Shown: positions 24,832 through 32,350, counted from the first letter of the stretch. The stretch is DNA of 44,503 nucleotides from Massilia sp. Root335 (GCF_001425685.1 NZ_LMCY01000008.1:385803-430305), one strand, 5' to 3'. Translations and numbers: made by a program. The notes: generated from the sequence alone by a model not told the origin.

Positions 24832-27450
24832 ATGTCCACGATCGTCGTTTTCAGCCACCTGCGCTGGGATTTCGTGTTCCAGCGGCCGCAGCACCTGCTG
24901 TCGCGCCTGGCCCAGCATTATCCCGTCCTGTTCGTCGAAGAACCGGTGTACGACGATGGCGCCCCGTTCATGGAACGCTCCAGCCCCGCGCCGAACGTGA
25001 CCGTGTGCCGCGCGCACACCCCGATCCACGCCAACGGTTTCCACGACGAGCAACTGCGGCTGCTCCAGCCCATGGTCGCGCAGCTGGCACCACCGGGCGA
25101 GGACGTCATCGCCTGGTTCTATACGCCGATGGCGCTGCCGCTGCTGCAATTGCTGCGGCCCGCGCTCGTCGTGTACGACTGCATGGATGAACTGGCGTCG
25201 TTCAAGAATCCACCCAAGCAACTGCTGCAGCGTGAAAGCGCGCTGCTCTCCATCGCCGACCTCGTGTTCGCCGGCGGCCCCAGCCTGTACGAGGCGAAGC
25301 GCCACCGCCACCCGAACGTCCACTGCTTTTCCAGCAGCGTCGACGTCGTGCATTTCCAGCAGGCGCTGGACCGCGGGCGCGCACATCCGCAGCAGGACGC
25401 CATCCCGCATCCGCGCCTGGGCTTCTACGGCGTGCTGGACGAGCGCTTCGATCCGGACCTCGTCGGCGCCGTGGCCGAAAGCCACCCCGAGTGGCAGATC
25501 GTGCTGGCCGGACCGATCGTCAAGATCGATCCGGAGCGTCTTCCACGCCGCCCCAACATCCATTACCTGGGCCAGCAGCCGTACGCGGCGCTGCCCGACC
25601 TGCTCGCCGGCTGGGACGTCTGCCTGATGCCGTTCGCCATCAACGAGGCGACGAAATACATCAGCCCGACCAAGGTGCTCGAATACATGGCGGCCCAGCT
25701 GCCGATCGTCAGCACGCCGATCGCCGACGTCGCCAATCCGTACGGCCACGTCGTCGCCATCGCGGCGACCGCGGACGAATTCATCGCCGCGTGCGAGGCC
25801 GCGCTGGCGCAGACGCCCGAGCAGCGCCGCCACATGATCGATGCGATGCAGGCCGTCGTCGCCGCCACGTCGTGGGACAACACGGTCGCGCGCATGCGCG
25901 AGCTGATCGACACGGCGCCGCCGCGCACCGACCGGCGCGCCACCCCGCGCAGCCTCGACGCGGCGGCCGACGCGGCCGCCGTCTCGCTGCGTGGCGACGC
26001 GCGGCGCGGCTCGAAGGTCAATCCGTTGCGCGTCCACGAGCCGCATGTGGGCACGATCGTCATCGGCGGCGGCCCGACCGGCCTGTCGGCCGCTTACCAC
26101 CTGGGCGCGGATACGCTGCTGCTCGACCGCAACGAGACCGTCGGCGGCTGGTGCCGCTCGATCGAGGACAACGGCTTCACGTTCGATCACGCCGGCCACA
26201 TCATGTTCTCGAACGACCCGTACGTCCTCAAGATGTACGAGGTGCTGCTGGGCGATAACGTGCACTGGCAGAATCGCGAAGCGTGGATCTACAGCAAGGG
26301 CGTATATACCCGCTATCCGTTCCAGGGCGCGCTGTACGGCCTGCCGCCGAAGGTGATCACGGAATGCGTGATGGGCGCCATCGAAGCCCGCTACGAAAGC
26401 GCGGAGGGCAGGACGACGGCCGCGCAAGCCGTCGACGACTGCTGCGCCGACGGCACGACCGACGTCTGCAACACGGACCGTGCCGTGAAAGGCGAAGTGC
26501 GCAACTTCGAGCAATTCATCTACAAGGTGTGGGGCAAGGGCATCGCGAAACACTTCGCGATTCCGTACAACCGCAAGATCTGGACCGTGCCGCTGTCCGA
26601 GATGGAAACGTCGTGGCTCGGCGGCAGGGTGCCGCTGCCGAACCTGGAAGAAATCATCCAGGGCGCGCTGGAGCCGTCGCCGGCGCCGCTGGGGCCGAAC
26701 GCGCGCTTCGGTTATCCGTTGAAGGGCGGGTTCCAGGCGCTGATGAACGGCTTCCTGCCTCACATCAAGGGCAAGATCGAATTGAATGCGGACGTCGTGA
26801 AAGTGCTGCCGCGCGAACACATCGTCGCCCTGCGCGACGGCCGCCGCTTCCGCTACGACGACCTGATTTCCACGATGCCGCTGCCGGAGCTGGTCAAGGC
26901 GATCGGCGACGAGGCGCCGGAAGAGGTGAGGGCGGCGGCGAAGGGCCTGCGCCACGTGTCGATCCGCTGCGTGAACATCGGCATCGACCGCGCCGCCACG
27001 GACAAGCATTGGATCTACTACCCGGAAGACACGATCTTCCACCGCATCTTCGTGCAGGGCAATGCGAGCCCGGGATGCAATGCGCCGGGCGGCTTCGGCT
27101 TCACGTGCGAGATCTCGTACTCGCCGTATAAACCGCTGCCCGTCGACGGCGACGCGCTGATTGAACGCGCCATCGCGGATTGCCGCAAGGTCGGCATGAT
27201 CCGGGACGGCGACACGATCCTCGCCGCCAACCAGGTCGACATGCCGTACGCCTACGTGCTGTACGACCACGCGCGCGCCCGCAACGTGGCGACGTGCAAG
27301 GCCTGGCTGAAGCAGTTCGACATCGTCCTCGTCGGCCGCTACAGCGAGTGGGAATACTACAACTCCGACCACGCCCTGCTGGCCGGCAAGCGCGGCGCGG
27401 ACATCGTGCGTGCCAGGCATACGCAGGCGCAGCAGGTCGGGGCGGAATAG
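24832..27450 (+). CDS. Fusion of glycosyltransferase and UDP-galactopyranose-mutase-like flavoprotein
   Basis: An 872-residue two-domain protein. Residues 1 to about 365 are a GT-B glycosyltransferase-like domain (HLRWDFVFQRPQHLLSRLA at the start, LGFYGVLDERFD, PFAINEATKYISPTKVLEYM and LPIVSTPIADV near 270-305 for nucleotide-sugar binding). A linker of about 35 residues rich in Ala/Arg follows. From about residue 405 an FAD-binding amine-oxidase-superfamily domain begins with GGGPTGLSAAYHLG (about 412-425), then GGWCRSIEDNG and FDHAGHIMFS. The C-terminal GRYSEWEYYNSDHALLAG resembles the end of UDP-galactopyranose mutases. The two halves are often separate genes. Likely role: assembly of a galactofuranose-type glycan, inferred from the domains and the neighbouring gal operon. 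Confidence 0.78.
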   Translation: MSTIVVFSHLRWDFVFQRPQHLLSRLAQHYPVLFVEEPVYDDGAPFMERSSPAPNVTVCRAHTPIHANGFHDEQLRLLQPMVAQLAPPGEDVIAWFYTPMALPLLQLLRPALVVYDCMDELASFKNPPKQLLQRESALLSIADLVFAGGPSLYEAKRHRHPNVHCFSSSVDVVHFQQALDRGRAHPQQDAIPHPRLGFYGVLDERFDPDLVGAVAESHPEWQIVLAGPIVKIDPERLPRRPNIHYLGQQPYAALPDLLAGWDVCLMPFAINEATKYISPTKVLEYMAAQLPIVSTPIADVANPYGHVVAIAATADEFIAACEAALAQTPEQRRHMIDAMQAVVAATSWDNTVARMRELIDTAPPRTDRRATPRSLDAAADAAAVSLRGDARRGSKVNPLRVHEPHVGTIVIGGGPTGLSAAYHLGADTLLLDRNETVGGWCRSIEDNGFTFDHAGHIMFSNDPYVLKMYEVLLGDNVHWQNREAWIYSKGVYTRYPFQGALYGLPPKVITECVMGAIEARYESAEGRTTAAQAVDDCCADGTTDVCNTDRAVKGEVRNFEQFIYKVWGKGIAKHFAIPYNRKIWTVPLSEMETSWLGGRVPLPNLEEIIQGALEPSPAPLGPNARFGYPLKGGFQALMNGFLPHIKGKIELNADVVKVLPREHIVALRDGRRFRYDDLISTMPLPELVKAIGDEAPEEVRAAAKGLRHVSIRCVNIGIDRAATDKHWIYYPEDTIFHRIFVQGNASPGCNAPGGFGFTCEISYSPYKPLPVDGDALIERAIADCRKVGMIRDGDTILAANQVDMPYAYVLYDHARARNVATCKAWLKQFDIVLVGRYSEWEYYNSDHALLAGKRGADIVRARHTQAQQVGAE

Positions 27451-27510
27451 AACGGTGCCCGGGCGCGCTGCGGGATGCCGCCGGCGCGCCGGACCGGGCC
27501 GCTGTTCGGC

Positions 27511-28044
27511 TCAGTGTTGAATCATGCCGCCTGCCAGGCTCACGCGGTCGCCGGTGCGGAAGTCCGGCGTCGTCTGCTGCGTCACGACCTGGGTGCTGCC
27601 GTCGTCCATGCGCAAGGTGACGCGATAGACGCGGTCGGCGGAGCTGCCGGTGGCGCCGCCCGCGCTGCTGCCCATCGCCGCGCTCGCGCTGCTCTCGCCT
27701 TCCATGGCGGCACCGCTCGAACGGGGGACGACTTCGATGGCGGCGACGGTGGCGTTCGGGCTCATCGGCGGCGCGGTGGCGCCCTGGCCCTGCGTCATGG
27801 CGCCGGCGCTGTCATAGCCGGTCGAGCTGCCCGCCGTGCCGGACGCTCCGGAAGTGCCCGAGCTGCCGGTGTCGCCGCTGCTGCCCGATGTGCCGGTGGC
27901 CGTGCCGCTGCTGCCGGTCTCGCCGCTGGTGCCGCTGGTGCCGCTGCTGCCCATGCCACCGCCGCGCCAGGAACTGCACGCGGACAGCCCGACTGCGAGC
28001 GCCAGCAAGCCCGCCAGGAAGACGCTCTGGTGTTTTTGCTTCAT
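27511..28044 (-). CDS. Low-complexity Ser/Gly/Thr-rich lipoprotein
   Basis: A 177-residue outer-membrane-type lipoprotein. The signal peptide ends in GLSACSS (lipobox Cys at about 22). Residues 28-80 are GSSGTSG/GDTGSSG-type repeats, encoded by repetitive GCTGCCG/GCCGGTG DNA at 27790-27955, followed by a short Ala/Met-rich part. The C-terminal 40 residues (RVYRVTLRMDDGSTQVVTQQ, then GDRVSLAGGMIQH) look like the small OB/SH3-like tail of SlyB/OsmB-type lipoproteins. The start at 28044 has AAGGAG before it; the frame to 28137 lacks a second ribosome site. Function unknown, perhaps envelope stress. Confidence 0.8.
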   Translation of the reverse strand: MKQKHQSVFLAGLLALAVGLSACSSWRGGGMGSSGTSGTSGETGSSGTATGTSGSSGDTGSSGTSGASGTAGSSTGYDSAGAMTQGQGATAPPMSPNATVAAIEVVPRSSGAAMEGESSASAAMGSSAGGATGSSADRVYRVTLRMDDGSTQVVTQQTTPDFRTGDRVSLAGGMIQH

Positions 28045-28200
28045 GATCAACTCCTTCTGATGGGATAGTGTCAGGTTAGATGAGTGACGATGCCGCGTGC
28101 CACTTTGGTAAGAGGCCTGTTCGGTATCGGCGTTCAAGCTGCCCCCAGTTGAGCATGAGCCACGTCAAAGCCGTGGCGAATAGCGGCGGGTGACGCGGCC
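28045..28200. other. Gap between lipoprotein and VanZ-like genes
   Basis: 156 nt, non-coding. GCCACG-TCAAAGC-CGTGGC (28159-28177) is a hairpin just past the VanZ-like stop, without a T-run. No convincing promoter for the lipoprotein gene was found; a weak TATCCC is the only -10-like site. Confidence 0.35.
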
Positions 28201-28602
28201 TCAGCGTTGGGCGTCGACGGGGGCGCGCGACGCCAGCAGGGCCAGCACGCTGCCGACGACGATGGCGGCGCCGACGTCGACGGCCCAGTCGCGGACGTCA
28301 GCGCCGCGATACGGGAAGAAGCTTTGCACGAACTCGTCGCCGGCACCCATCACGGCGACCGCCAGCACGGCCTTGCAGGCGCGGGCGAGCGCGCCGCCGC
28401 GGCTGCCGACGAACCACAGCGAGGCCAGCGCGGCATAGGCGATCGAGTGCAGGACCGGTCCCGGCGCGTAGGCACCGATGTCGGCCCGGGCGCCGGGGAT
28501 GTTGCCTGTCGTAATGATCGTCAGGTACATCAGGACGGCGCCCGCAAGGCACAGCAGGCGCCGGTGCGGATGTTGCAGGAACGTGGATAAATACGATGTC
28601 AT
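28201..28602 (-). CDS. VanZ-like membrane protein
   Basis: Small integral membrane protein of 133 residues with three to four hydrophobic helices: LLCLAGAVLMYLTIITTG, VLHSIAYAALASLWFVG, ACKAVLAVAVMGAGDEFVQS and AVDVGAAIVVGSVLALLA. GDEFVQSFFPYRGADVRDWA is the VanZ-family signature (Asp/Glu/Gln plus R-x-x-D-W). The assignment is to the fold only: VanZ confers low-level teicoplanin resistance, but most homologues have no known role. The start at 28602 is best supported by the protein; the frame can be extended to 28656, where GTG at AAGGTGAGCG is an alternative. Confidence 0.82.
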   Translation of the reverse strand: MTSYLSTFLQHPHRRLLCLAGAVLMYLTIITTGNIPGARADIGAYAPGPVLHSIAYAALASLWFVGSRGGALARACKAVLAVAVMGAGDEFVQSFFPYRGADVRDWAVDVGAAIVVGSVLALLASRAPVDAQR

Positions 28603-28638
28603 GGCAAGGTGAGGCTGAAAAGCGCTCACCTTACCATG
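28600..28638. other. 14-bp inverted repeat across the VanZ-like start codon
   Basis: CATGGCAAGGTGAG (28600-28613) and CTCACCTTACCATG (28625-28638) pair at 13 of 14 positions with an 11-nt loop. In the minus-strand transcript this would fold over the ATG of the VanZ-like gene and could hold translation off. It might instead be an operator. Confidence 0.5.
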
Positions 28639-28671
28639 CTCGTTGTGCGCTTGCACAAACGCGCGCGGGCC

Positions 28672-28995
28672 TCAGATCGTCAGGGCCGGCGCGCCGTTCG
28701 GATAGTGAGCGTCGAAGCAGCTGGCGCAGTCGGCGCAGAATAAATGGGCCATGCGCACCGCCGACTGGCGCAGGACCAGTTTCAGGTGGCCGCTCTGGCA
28801 TTTGGGACAGATCTCTCGGACAGTGCCGAAAGTCAGTACGTGAAGAGGTTGCCCTTCATCGTCGAGGTGGTCGATCACCATGCGCGGGTTCAGCTCGCTG
28901 AGAACCAGACAGTCTTCCGGTTCCGCGTGATGGCGGCGCGATGGATGGGGTTGCTCTTGGGGTGGCGACATCGTCTCAGGTACAGGTAAAGTCAT
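28672..28995 (-). CDS. Small zinc-ribbon protein of unknown function
   Basis: A 107-residue soluble protein. Residues 1-45 are Pro/His/Glu-rich and probably disordered. The second half has EICPKCQSGHLKLVLR (Cys63, Cys66) and LFCADCASCFDAHYP (Cys87, Cys90, plus Cys93), which fits a four-Cys zinc ribbon. The start at 28995 is chosen for GGAGCCGG eight nt upstream; the frame extends to 29037 without a ribosome site. A TTGAAC/TATGAT promoter lies 69-96 nt upstream. I do not recognise a named family. Confidence 0.72.
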   Translation of the reverse strand: MTLPVPETMSPPQEQPHPSRRHHAEPEDCLVLSELNPRMVIDHLDDEGQPLHVLTFGTVREICPKCQSGHLKLVLRQSAVRMAHLFCADCASCFDAHYPNGAPALTI

Positions 28996-29063
28996 TGGAC
29001 CGGCTCCATGTTGGATTGTCTTGTCCCCACGCGACATGTAAAAAATCGCGAGGCGCGAGATTC

Positions 29064-29091
29064 ATCATAGCGGAATCTGAAGATGGTTCAA
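29064..29091 (-). promoter_or_regulatory. Sigma70-type promoter for the zinc-ribbon gene
   Basis: Minus-strand TTGAAC (29091-29086), 16-nt spacer, TATGAT (29069-29064). The -10 is 5 of 6 and the -35 is 4 of 6 matches to consensus. It lies downstream of the 29149-29179 terminator, so the gene is probably transcribed independently of the small RNAs. Confidence 0.6.
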
Positions 29092-29148
29092 GCACAACAG
29101 CACGCAATTGTGCGGTGCGTGGCAGACGCGGCAATAAGAATACGGAAC

Positions 29149-29179
29149 AAAAAAAATGCCCGCCAACGGAGGACGGGCA
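29149..29179 (-). terminator. Intrinsic terminator (minus strand)
   Basis: In the minus direction, GCCCG-T-CC pairs with GG-CGGGC around TCCGTT and is followed by ATTTTTTTT. A textbook intrinsic terminator apart from one bulge. Confidence 0.8.
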
Positions 29180-29277
29180 CAACCCAAGATCGGGCCAAGA
29201 GACGCAGAATTCGGTGCGGTGTGCCGCTAGCAGCACACCTTCTGCGATCACGCATATCGGTTGCGTGTATGCAGATG
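29149..29277 (-). ncRNA. Predicted small RNA of about 130 nt
   Basis: A minus-strand unit bounded by a promoter (-10 TATACT at 29289-29284) and an intrinsic terminator, with no plausible coding frame. The inferred transcript contains a long hairpin: GGTGTGC/GCACACC (29218-29224 with 29233-29239) enclosing a near-self-complementary GCTAGC core. It ends in a stem GCCCG/CGGGC with a bulged T and U8 (29149-29179). No known RNA family was recognised: the sequence lacks 6S, 4.5S and tmRNA hallmarks. Ends are estimated from promoter spacing. Confidence 0.6.
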
Positions 29278-29283
29278 AACCCA

Positions 29284-29311
29284 GTATAGGGAGAAAATGT
29301 GACTTGACCAT
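29284..29311 (-). promoter_or_regulatory. Promoter of the 130-nt predicted small RNA
   Basis: Minus-strand TGGTCA (29311-29306), 16-nt spacer, TATACT (29289-29284). The -10 matches consensus at 5 of 6 and the -35 at 4 of 6. Lies between two minus-strand terminators. Confidence 0.55.
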
Positions 29312-29381
29312 GACGCTCATCAAAGATGCGCGCCTTTGGTCCCGAACGTTTGCGGATGGGATTGGTCCGCATGAGAACGAT

Positions 29382-29410
29382 AAAAAAAAAGCCCGCTGAT
29401 TGAGCGGGCT
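29382..29410 (-). terminator. Intrinsic terminator (minus strand)
   Basis: Perfect 8-bp stem AGCCCGCT/AGCGGGCT with 5-nt loop, followed in the minus direction by an uninterrupted T-run (nine A on the plus strand, 29382-29390). It also would end any read-through from the SDR gene 130 nt upstream. Confidence 0.9.
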
Positions 29411-29445
29411 TCAAACTATTTTCTTGGAGGAGAATAGTGGAGACA
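29382..29445 (-). ncRNA. Predicted 65-nt small RNA with anti-Shine-Dalgarno loop
   Basis: Minus-strand transcript between a promoter at 29452-29481 and a strong intrinsic terminator. It folds simply: stem ACUAUU/AAUAGU (29433-29438 with 29415-29420) closing a 12-nt loop CUCCUCCAAGAA, then a terminator stem AGCCCGCU/AGCGGGCU with loop CAAUC and about nine U residues. The loop exposes CUCCUCC, complementary to GGAGGAG ribosome sites. C-rich loops of this kind are known in bacterial regulatory RNAs (for example the alphaproteobacterial CuckooR group). No protein-coding frame fits. It could alternatively be part of the SDR mRNA 3' end. Confidence 0.6.
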
Positions 29446-29451
29446 GGTGCC

Positions 29452-29481
29452 ATTATGCTGCGCTGCGGCATGCGCGTCCAA
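29452..29481 (-). promoter_or_regulatory. Promoter of the 65-nt predicted small RNA
   Basis: Minus-strand TTGGAC (29481-29476), 18-nt spacer, CATAAT (29457-29452). The -10 is 5 of 6; the -35 is weak (3 of 6). Predicted start near 29445, just before the anti-SD hairpin. Confidence 0.5.
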
Positions 29482-29538
29482 TGATGAATTCGGATACCGG
29501 TTATTACCTGGCGTAATAATGGCCGAGCTCGCTTCGCG

Positions 29539-30303
29539 TCAGTCCTTGACCGGCACCGTGTAATTCAGCGCCATGCGGCCGCCATCCGCATACAGCGTCT
29601 GGCCCGTGATGTACGACGCGTCGTCGCTGGCGAGGAAGGCGGCGATGCCGGCGATCTCTTCCGGTTCGCCGCAACGGCCCAGCGGCGTGCGCGACAGGAT
29701 CGTGTGGCGCGCTTCCGGGCTTCCCAGAACGGCCTGCTTCGCCAGCTCCGTCAGGATCGTGCCCGGGCCGATACCGTTGACGCGGATGCCGTGCTGGGCC
29801 AGGCCGATCGACGCCACGCGCGTGAGCTGGTTGACGCCGCCCTTCGACACGACGTACGGAATCTGGTTCGGGATCGTCAGCTCCGCATTGACACTCGACA
29901 TATTGATGATGCAGCCGCTCTGGCGCTTGACCATCTCGCGGGCCACGGCCTGGCTGCACAGGAACATCGATTTCAGATTGATGCGCAGTACGCGGTCGAA
30001 ATCGTCCTCGGCCAGGTCGAGGAAATCGGCGGCATGGGTCACGCCGGCGTTGTTGACGAGGATGTCGACGCGGCCGAAGGCGGCCAGCGTGGCGGCCACC
30101 ATCGCATCGACTTCGGCCTTCACGCTCACGTCCGCCCGGAAGAAACGGGCAGCGTCGCCCAGCGCCGCGGCGGCGGATGCGCCTTCGGGACGGAGATCGA
30201 CGAGCATCACGCGCGCGCCCTCGCGCACGAGGCGTTCGGCGCACGCATGGCCGATGCCCTGGCTGGCGCCGGTGACGATGGCGACTTTCTGGCTGAGTTT
30301 CAT
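29539..30303 (-). CDS. SDR-family oxidoreductase
   Basis: Classical short-chain dehydrogenase/reductase of 254 residues using NAD(P)H. TGASQGIG at 11-18 binds the cofactor, NNAG at 84-87, and the catalytic Ser136/137 (NMSSVNAE), Tyr150 and Lys154 (YVVSK) are all present. The C-terminal LYADGGRMALNYT is typical. The Asp36 after the second strand (VDLRPE) suggests preference for NAD. Sugar- or hydroxyacid-dehydrogenase activity is possible but not readable. GAGGATATCC precedes the ATG at 30303; a very long upstream frame only shadows the TPM genes. Confidence 0.88.
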   Translation of the reverse strand: MKLSQKVAIVTGASQGIGHACAERLVREGARVMLVDLRPEGASAAAALGDAARFFRADVSVKAEVDAMVAATLAAFGRVDILVNNAGVTHAADFLDLAEDDFDRVLRINLKSMFLCSQAVAREMVKRQSGCIINMSSVNAELTIPNQIPYVVSKGGVNQLTRVASIGLAQHGIRVNGIGPGTILTELAKQAVLGSPEARHTILSRTPLGRCGEPEEIAGIAAFLASDDASYITGQTLYADGGRMALNYTVPVKD

Positions 30304-30362
30304 GGATATCCTCGTTGCTGCAATGAAAAGGCCGCCATTGTAGCGGCCTGCCGCGCGGCGCG

Positions 30363-30875
30363 TCAGAGCATCACGGGCCGGTCGGGCAATTCGTTCGGGC
30401 GTGCGCCGCCGGACGGGAAATGGTTGCGCAGCAGCTGGTTCACCTGGGCGATCGCGGCCAGCGTCGCCGCGCGGAATTCGCCGCGGGAAAAGCCGCGTGT
30501 CATCGTGTCGCACACGCCCTGCCAGGTGGCGGCGGGTATCCTGCGGTCGATGCCCCGGTCGGCAATGATATCGACCTTGCGGTCGGCCAGGTTCACGTAG
30601 ATCAATACGCCGCAATTGTCCTCGGTGTCCCAGATGCCGTAGTCGGCGAACAGGGCGATGGCGCGCTGGCGGTTCGTCACGCCGGCCCAGGCCAGCGCCA
30701 GCGGCAACCCCTTTTCGACGATCAGGCGCACTTCGCCCCGGTGCGTCTGCTCGCCGGCCGTGATGGCTTCCGTGATCGCGTCGAGGGCGTCGGGCGGAAA
30801 CGCGCGCTCCGCTTCGTTGCGGGTGCTGAACAGGTGGCGCAGGGCGCGCCGCAGGCGGCTCGGTTCGTCCATCAC
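30363..30875 (-). CDS. TPM-domain protein (second copy)
   Basis: A 170-residue protein with one TPM domain (PF04536; about residues 20-150) and no signal peptide or membrane helix. Recognisable segments are LDAITEAITAGEQTHRGEVR, NCGVLIYVNLADRKVDIIAD and RGFSRGEFRAATLAAIAQVN. Some TPM proteins are acid phosphatases or photosystem assembly factors; bacterial LemA-linked copies have no assigned role. It overlaps the upstream TPM gene by 4 nt and ends the lemA operon. Confidence 0.87.
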   Translation of the reverse strand: MMDEPSRLRRALRHLFSTRNEAERAFPPDALDAITEAITAGEQTHRGEVRLIVEKGLPLALAWAGVTNRQRAIALFADYGIWDTEDNCGVLIYVNLADRKVDIIADRGIDRRIPAATWQGVCDTMTRGFSRGEFRAATLAAIAQVNQLLRNHFPSGGARPNELPDRPVML

Positions 30876-31729
30876 CAGTCTCCCGAGGCGCCGCCGCCGT
30901 CGAAGCTGCCGCCGCCGCCGGAGAACCCGCCGCCGCCGCCGTCCGAAAAGCCGCCGGAAAAGCCGCCGCCGCCGCCGCGCCAGCGGTCGTCGTCGTGCTG
31001 GTGGGCGGCATTGGCCAGTATGTTGCCGAGAATGAAGCCGGTCGTGCCGCTGTCCCAGCCGGCGCCATAGCGGCCCGGTTGCGCCAGCCGTGTGCGGCGC
31101 GGGCGGAACACCGCGCGCAGGACCACGACGCCGACGAGGATCAGGAAGAGGCTGACGACGACGTTGGGGCCGTCGTCCTCATGCTGTTGCGCCGGCGTTT
31201 GCGCCGGCGGCGCCGGGAATTTTTCCTGGTCGAGCAGGGTGGCGATGGCGCCCACGCCCGCGACGAGGCCGCCGTACCAGTCGTTCTGGCGGAAGTGCGG
31301 CGCGATCGTGTCTTCCAGGATGCGTTTCGATTGCGCGTCCGTGAGGACGCCCTGCACGCCGCGCCCCGCCTCGATGCGCAGGCGGCGCAGCGCCTTGGGA
31401 TTGTCCTTCGCGACCAGCAGCAGCACGCCGTCGTCGACGCCCTTGCGCCCCAGTTTCCAGGCGTCCGTCACGCGGATGCCGTATTGCTCGATGGCTTCCG
31501 GCTCGGTCGACGCCACGAGCAGCACGGCGATCTGGCTGCCCGTCTTCGCCTCGTAGTCGGCCAGCACGCTTTCCAGTTTCCGGCGCTGGTCCGGCGTCAG
31601 CATGCCGATCTCGTCGGTGACGCGCGCACGCAGCGGCGGCACCGGTTTGAACTGGCCTTGCGCGCAGGCGTTACAAGCCAGCAGCAGGGTCAGCATCCAG
31701 GCCCAGAGCAAGCGCGGCAGGGCGTTCAT
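30872..31729 (-). CDS. YgcG-type TPM-domain membrane protein
   Basis: A 285-residue exported membrane protein. Signal peptide (cleavage near CAQG, about residue 24), TPM domain from about 35 to 165 (VTDEIGMLTPDQRRKLES, GRGVQGVLTDAQSKRIL, WYGGLVAGVGAI), one hydrophobic segment VVVSLFLILVGVVVLRAVF near 192-210, and a glycine-rich C-terminal tail (GGGGGFSGGFSDGGGG) ending GASGDW. This Gly-rich tail is normal for the family. Nine nt after lemA and overlapping the second TPM gene, forming the common lemA-TPM cluster. Confidence 0.9.
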   Translation of the reverse strand: MNALPRLLWAWMLTLLLACNACAQGQFKPVPPLRARVTDEIGMLTPDQRRKLESVLADYEAKTGSQIAVLLVASTEPEAIEQYGIRVTDAWKLGRKGVDDGVLLLVAKDNPKALRRLRIEAGRGVQGVLTDAQSKRILEDTIAPHFRQNDWYGGLVAGVGAIATLLDQEKFPAPPAQTPAQQHEDDGPNVVVSLFLILVGVVVLRAVFRPRRTRLAQPGRYGAGWDSGTTGFILGNILANAAHQHDDDRWRGGGGGFSGGFSDGGGGGFSGGGGSFDGGGASGDW

Positions 31730-31738
31730 GGGATGGCC

Positions 31739-32350
31739 TTATTTGCCGAAGTTGACGGTCGGCGCCGTCGAAATGGATTTCTCGTTCTCGACCGTGAACG
31801 AGGGCTTGGCCTGGTAGCCGAACATCATCGCGGTCAGGTTGGTCGGGAAGCTGCGGACCGTCACATTGTAGTCCTGCACCGCCGCGATATAGCGCTGGCG
31901 CGCCACCGTGATGCGGTTTTCCGTGCCTTCCAGCTGCGACTGCAGGTCGCGGAAGCTGGCGTCGGCCTTCAGTTGCGGATAGTTCTCCGACACGGCCATC
32001 AGGCGCGACAGTGCGTTCGACAGCTCGCCCTGCACCTGCTGGAATTTCTGGAAGGCTTCCGGATTATTCAACACTTCCGGCGTGATCTGGAAGCTGGTCG
32101 CGGCCGCGCGCGCCCGCGTGACGGCTTCCAGCGTATCCTTTTCGTGCGTCGCGTAGCCCTTGACCGTGTTCACCAGGTTGGGAATCAGGTCGGCGCGGCG
32201 CTGGTACTGGTTGACGACCTCGGACCAGGCGGCCTTGGTGGCCTCGTCCTTGGCCTGGAACTGGTTGTAGCCGCAGCCCGACAGCAGGGTGGCGGCCAGG
32301 ACGGCGGCCAGCAGCATGCCGGCCCAGCGCGTGAACAAGGAAGGTTTCAT
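31739..32350 (-). CDS. LemA family lipoprotein
   Basis: A 203-residue LemA protein: lipoprotein-type signal (LLSGCGYN, Cys about 26) and a long alpha-helical domain. Hallmarks are GYNQFQAKDEATKAAWSEV, NQYQRRADLIPNLVNTVKGY and NVTVRSFPTNLTAMMFGYQA. LemA proteins are envelope-anchored and usually linked to TPM genes, as here. The start at 32350 is preferred to the longer frame at 32383 because the signal peptide then has a normal length. Confidence 0.93.
   Translation of the reverse strand: MKPSLFTRWAGMLLAAVLAATLLSGCGYNQFQAKDEATKAAWSEVVNQYQRRADLIPNLVNTVKGYATHEKDTLEAVTRARAAATSFQITPEVLNNPEAFQKFQQVQGELSNALSRLMAVSENYPQLKADASFRDLQSQLEGTENRITVARQRYIAAVQDYNVTVRSFPTNLTAMMFGYQAKPSFTVENEKSISTAPTVNFGK

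Noticed and set aside
24544..27420. A 958-residue minus-strand frame opposite the glycosyltransferase fusion
   Set aside because: Pure shadow of the plus-strand gene; Arg/His/Val-rich with no motifs.
29433..29480. Plus-strand GTG frame after GGAGGAG (15 codons)
   Set aside because: Very short, no conservation evidence, and the minus-strand promoter-hairpin-terminator arrangement explains the sequence better.
30890..30980. GCCGCCGCC-type repeats as a CRISPR or satellite array
   Set aside because: They encode the glycine-rich tail of the YgcG-type TPM protein, a normal family feature.
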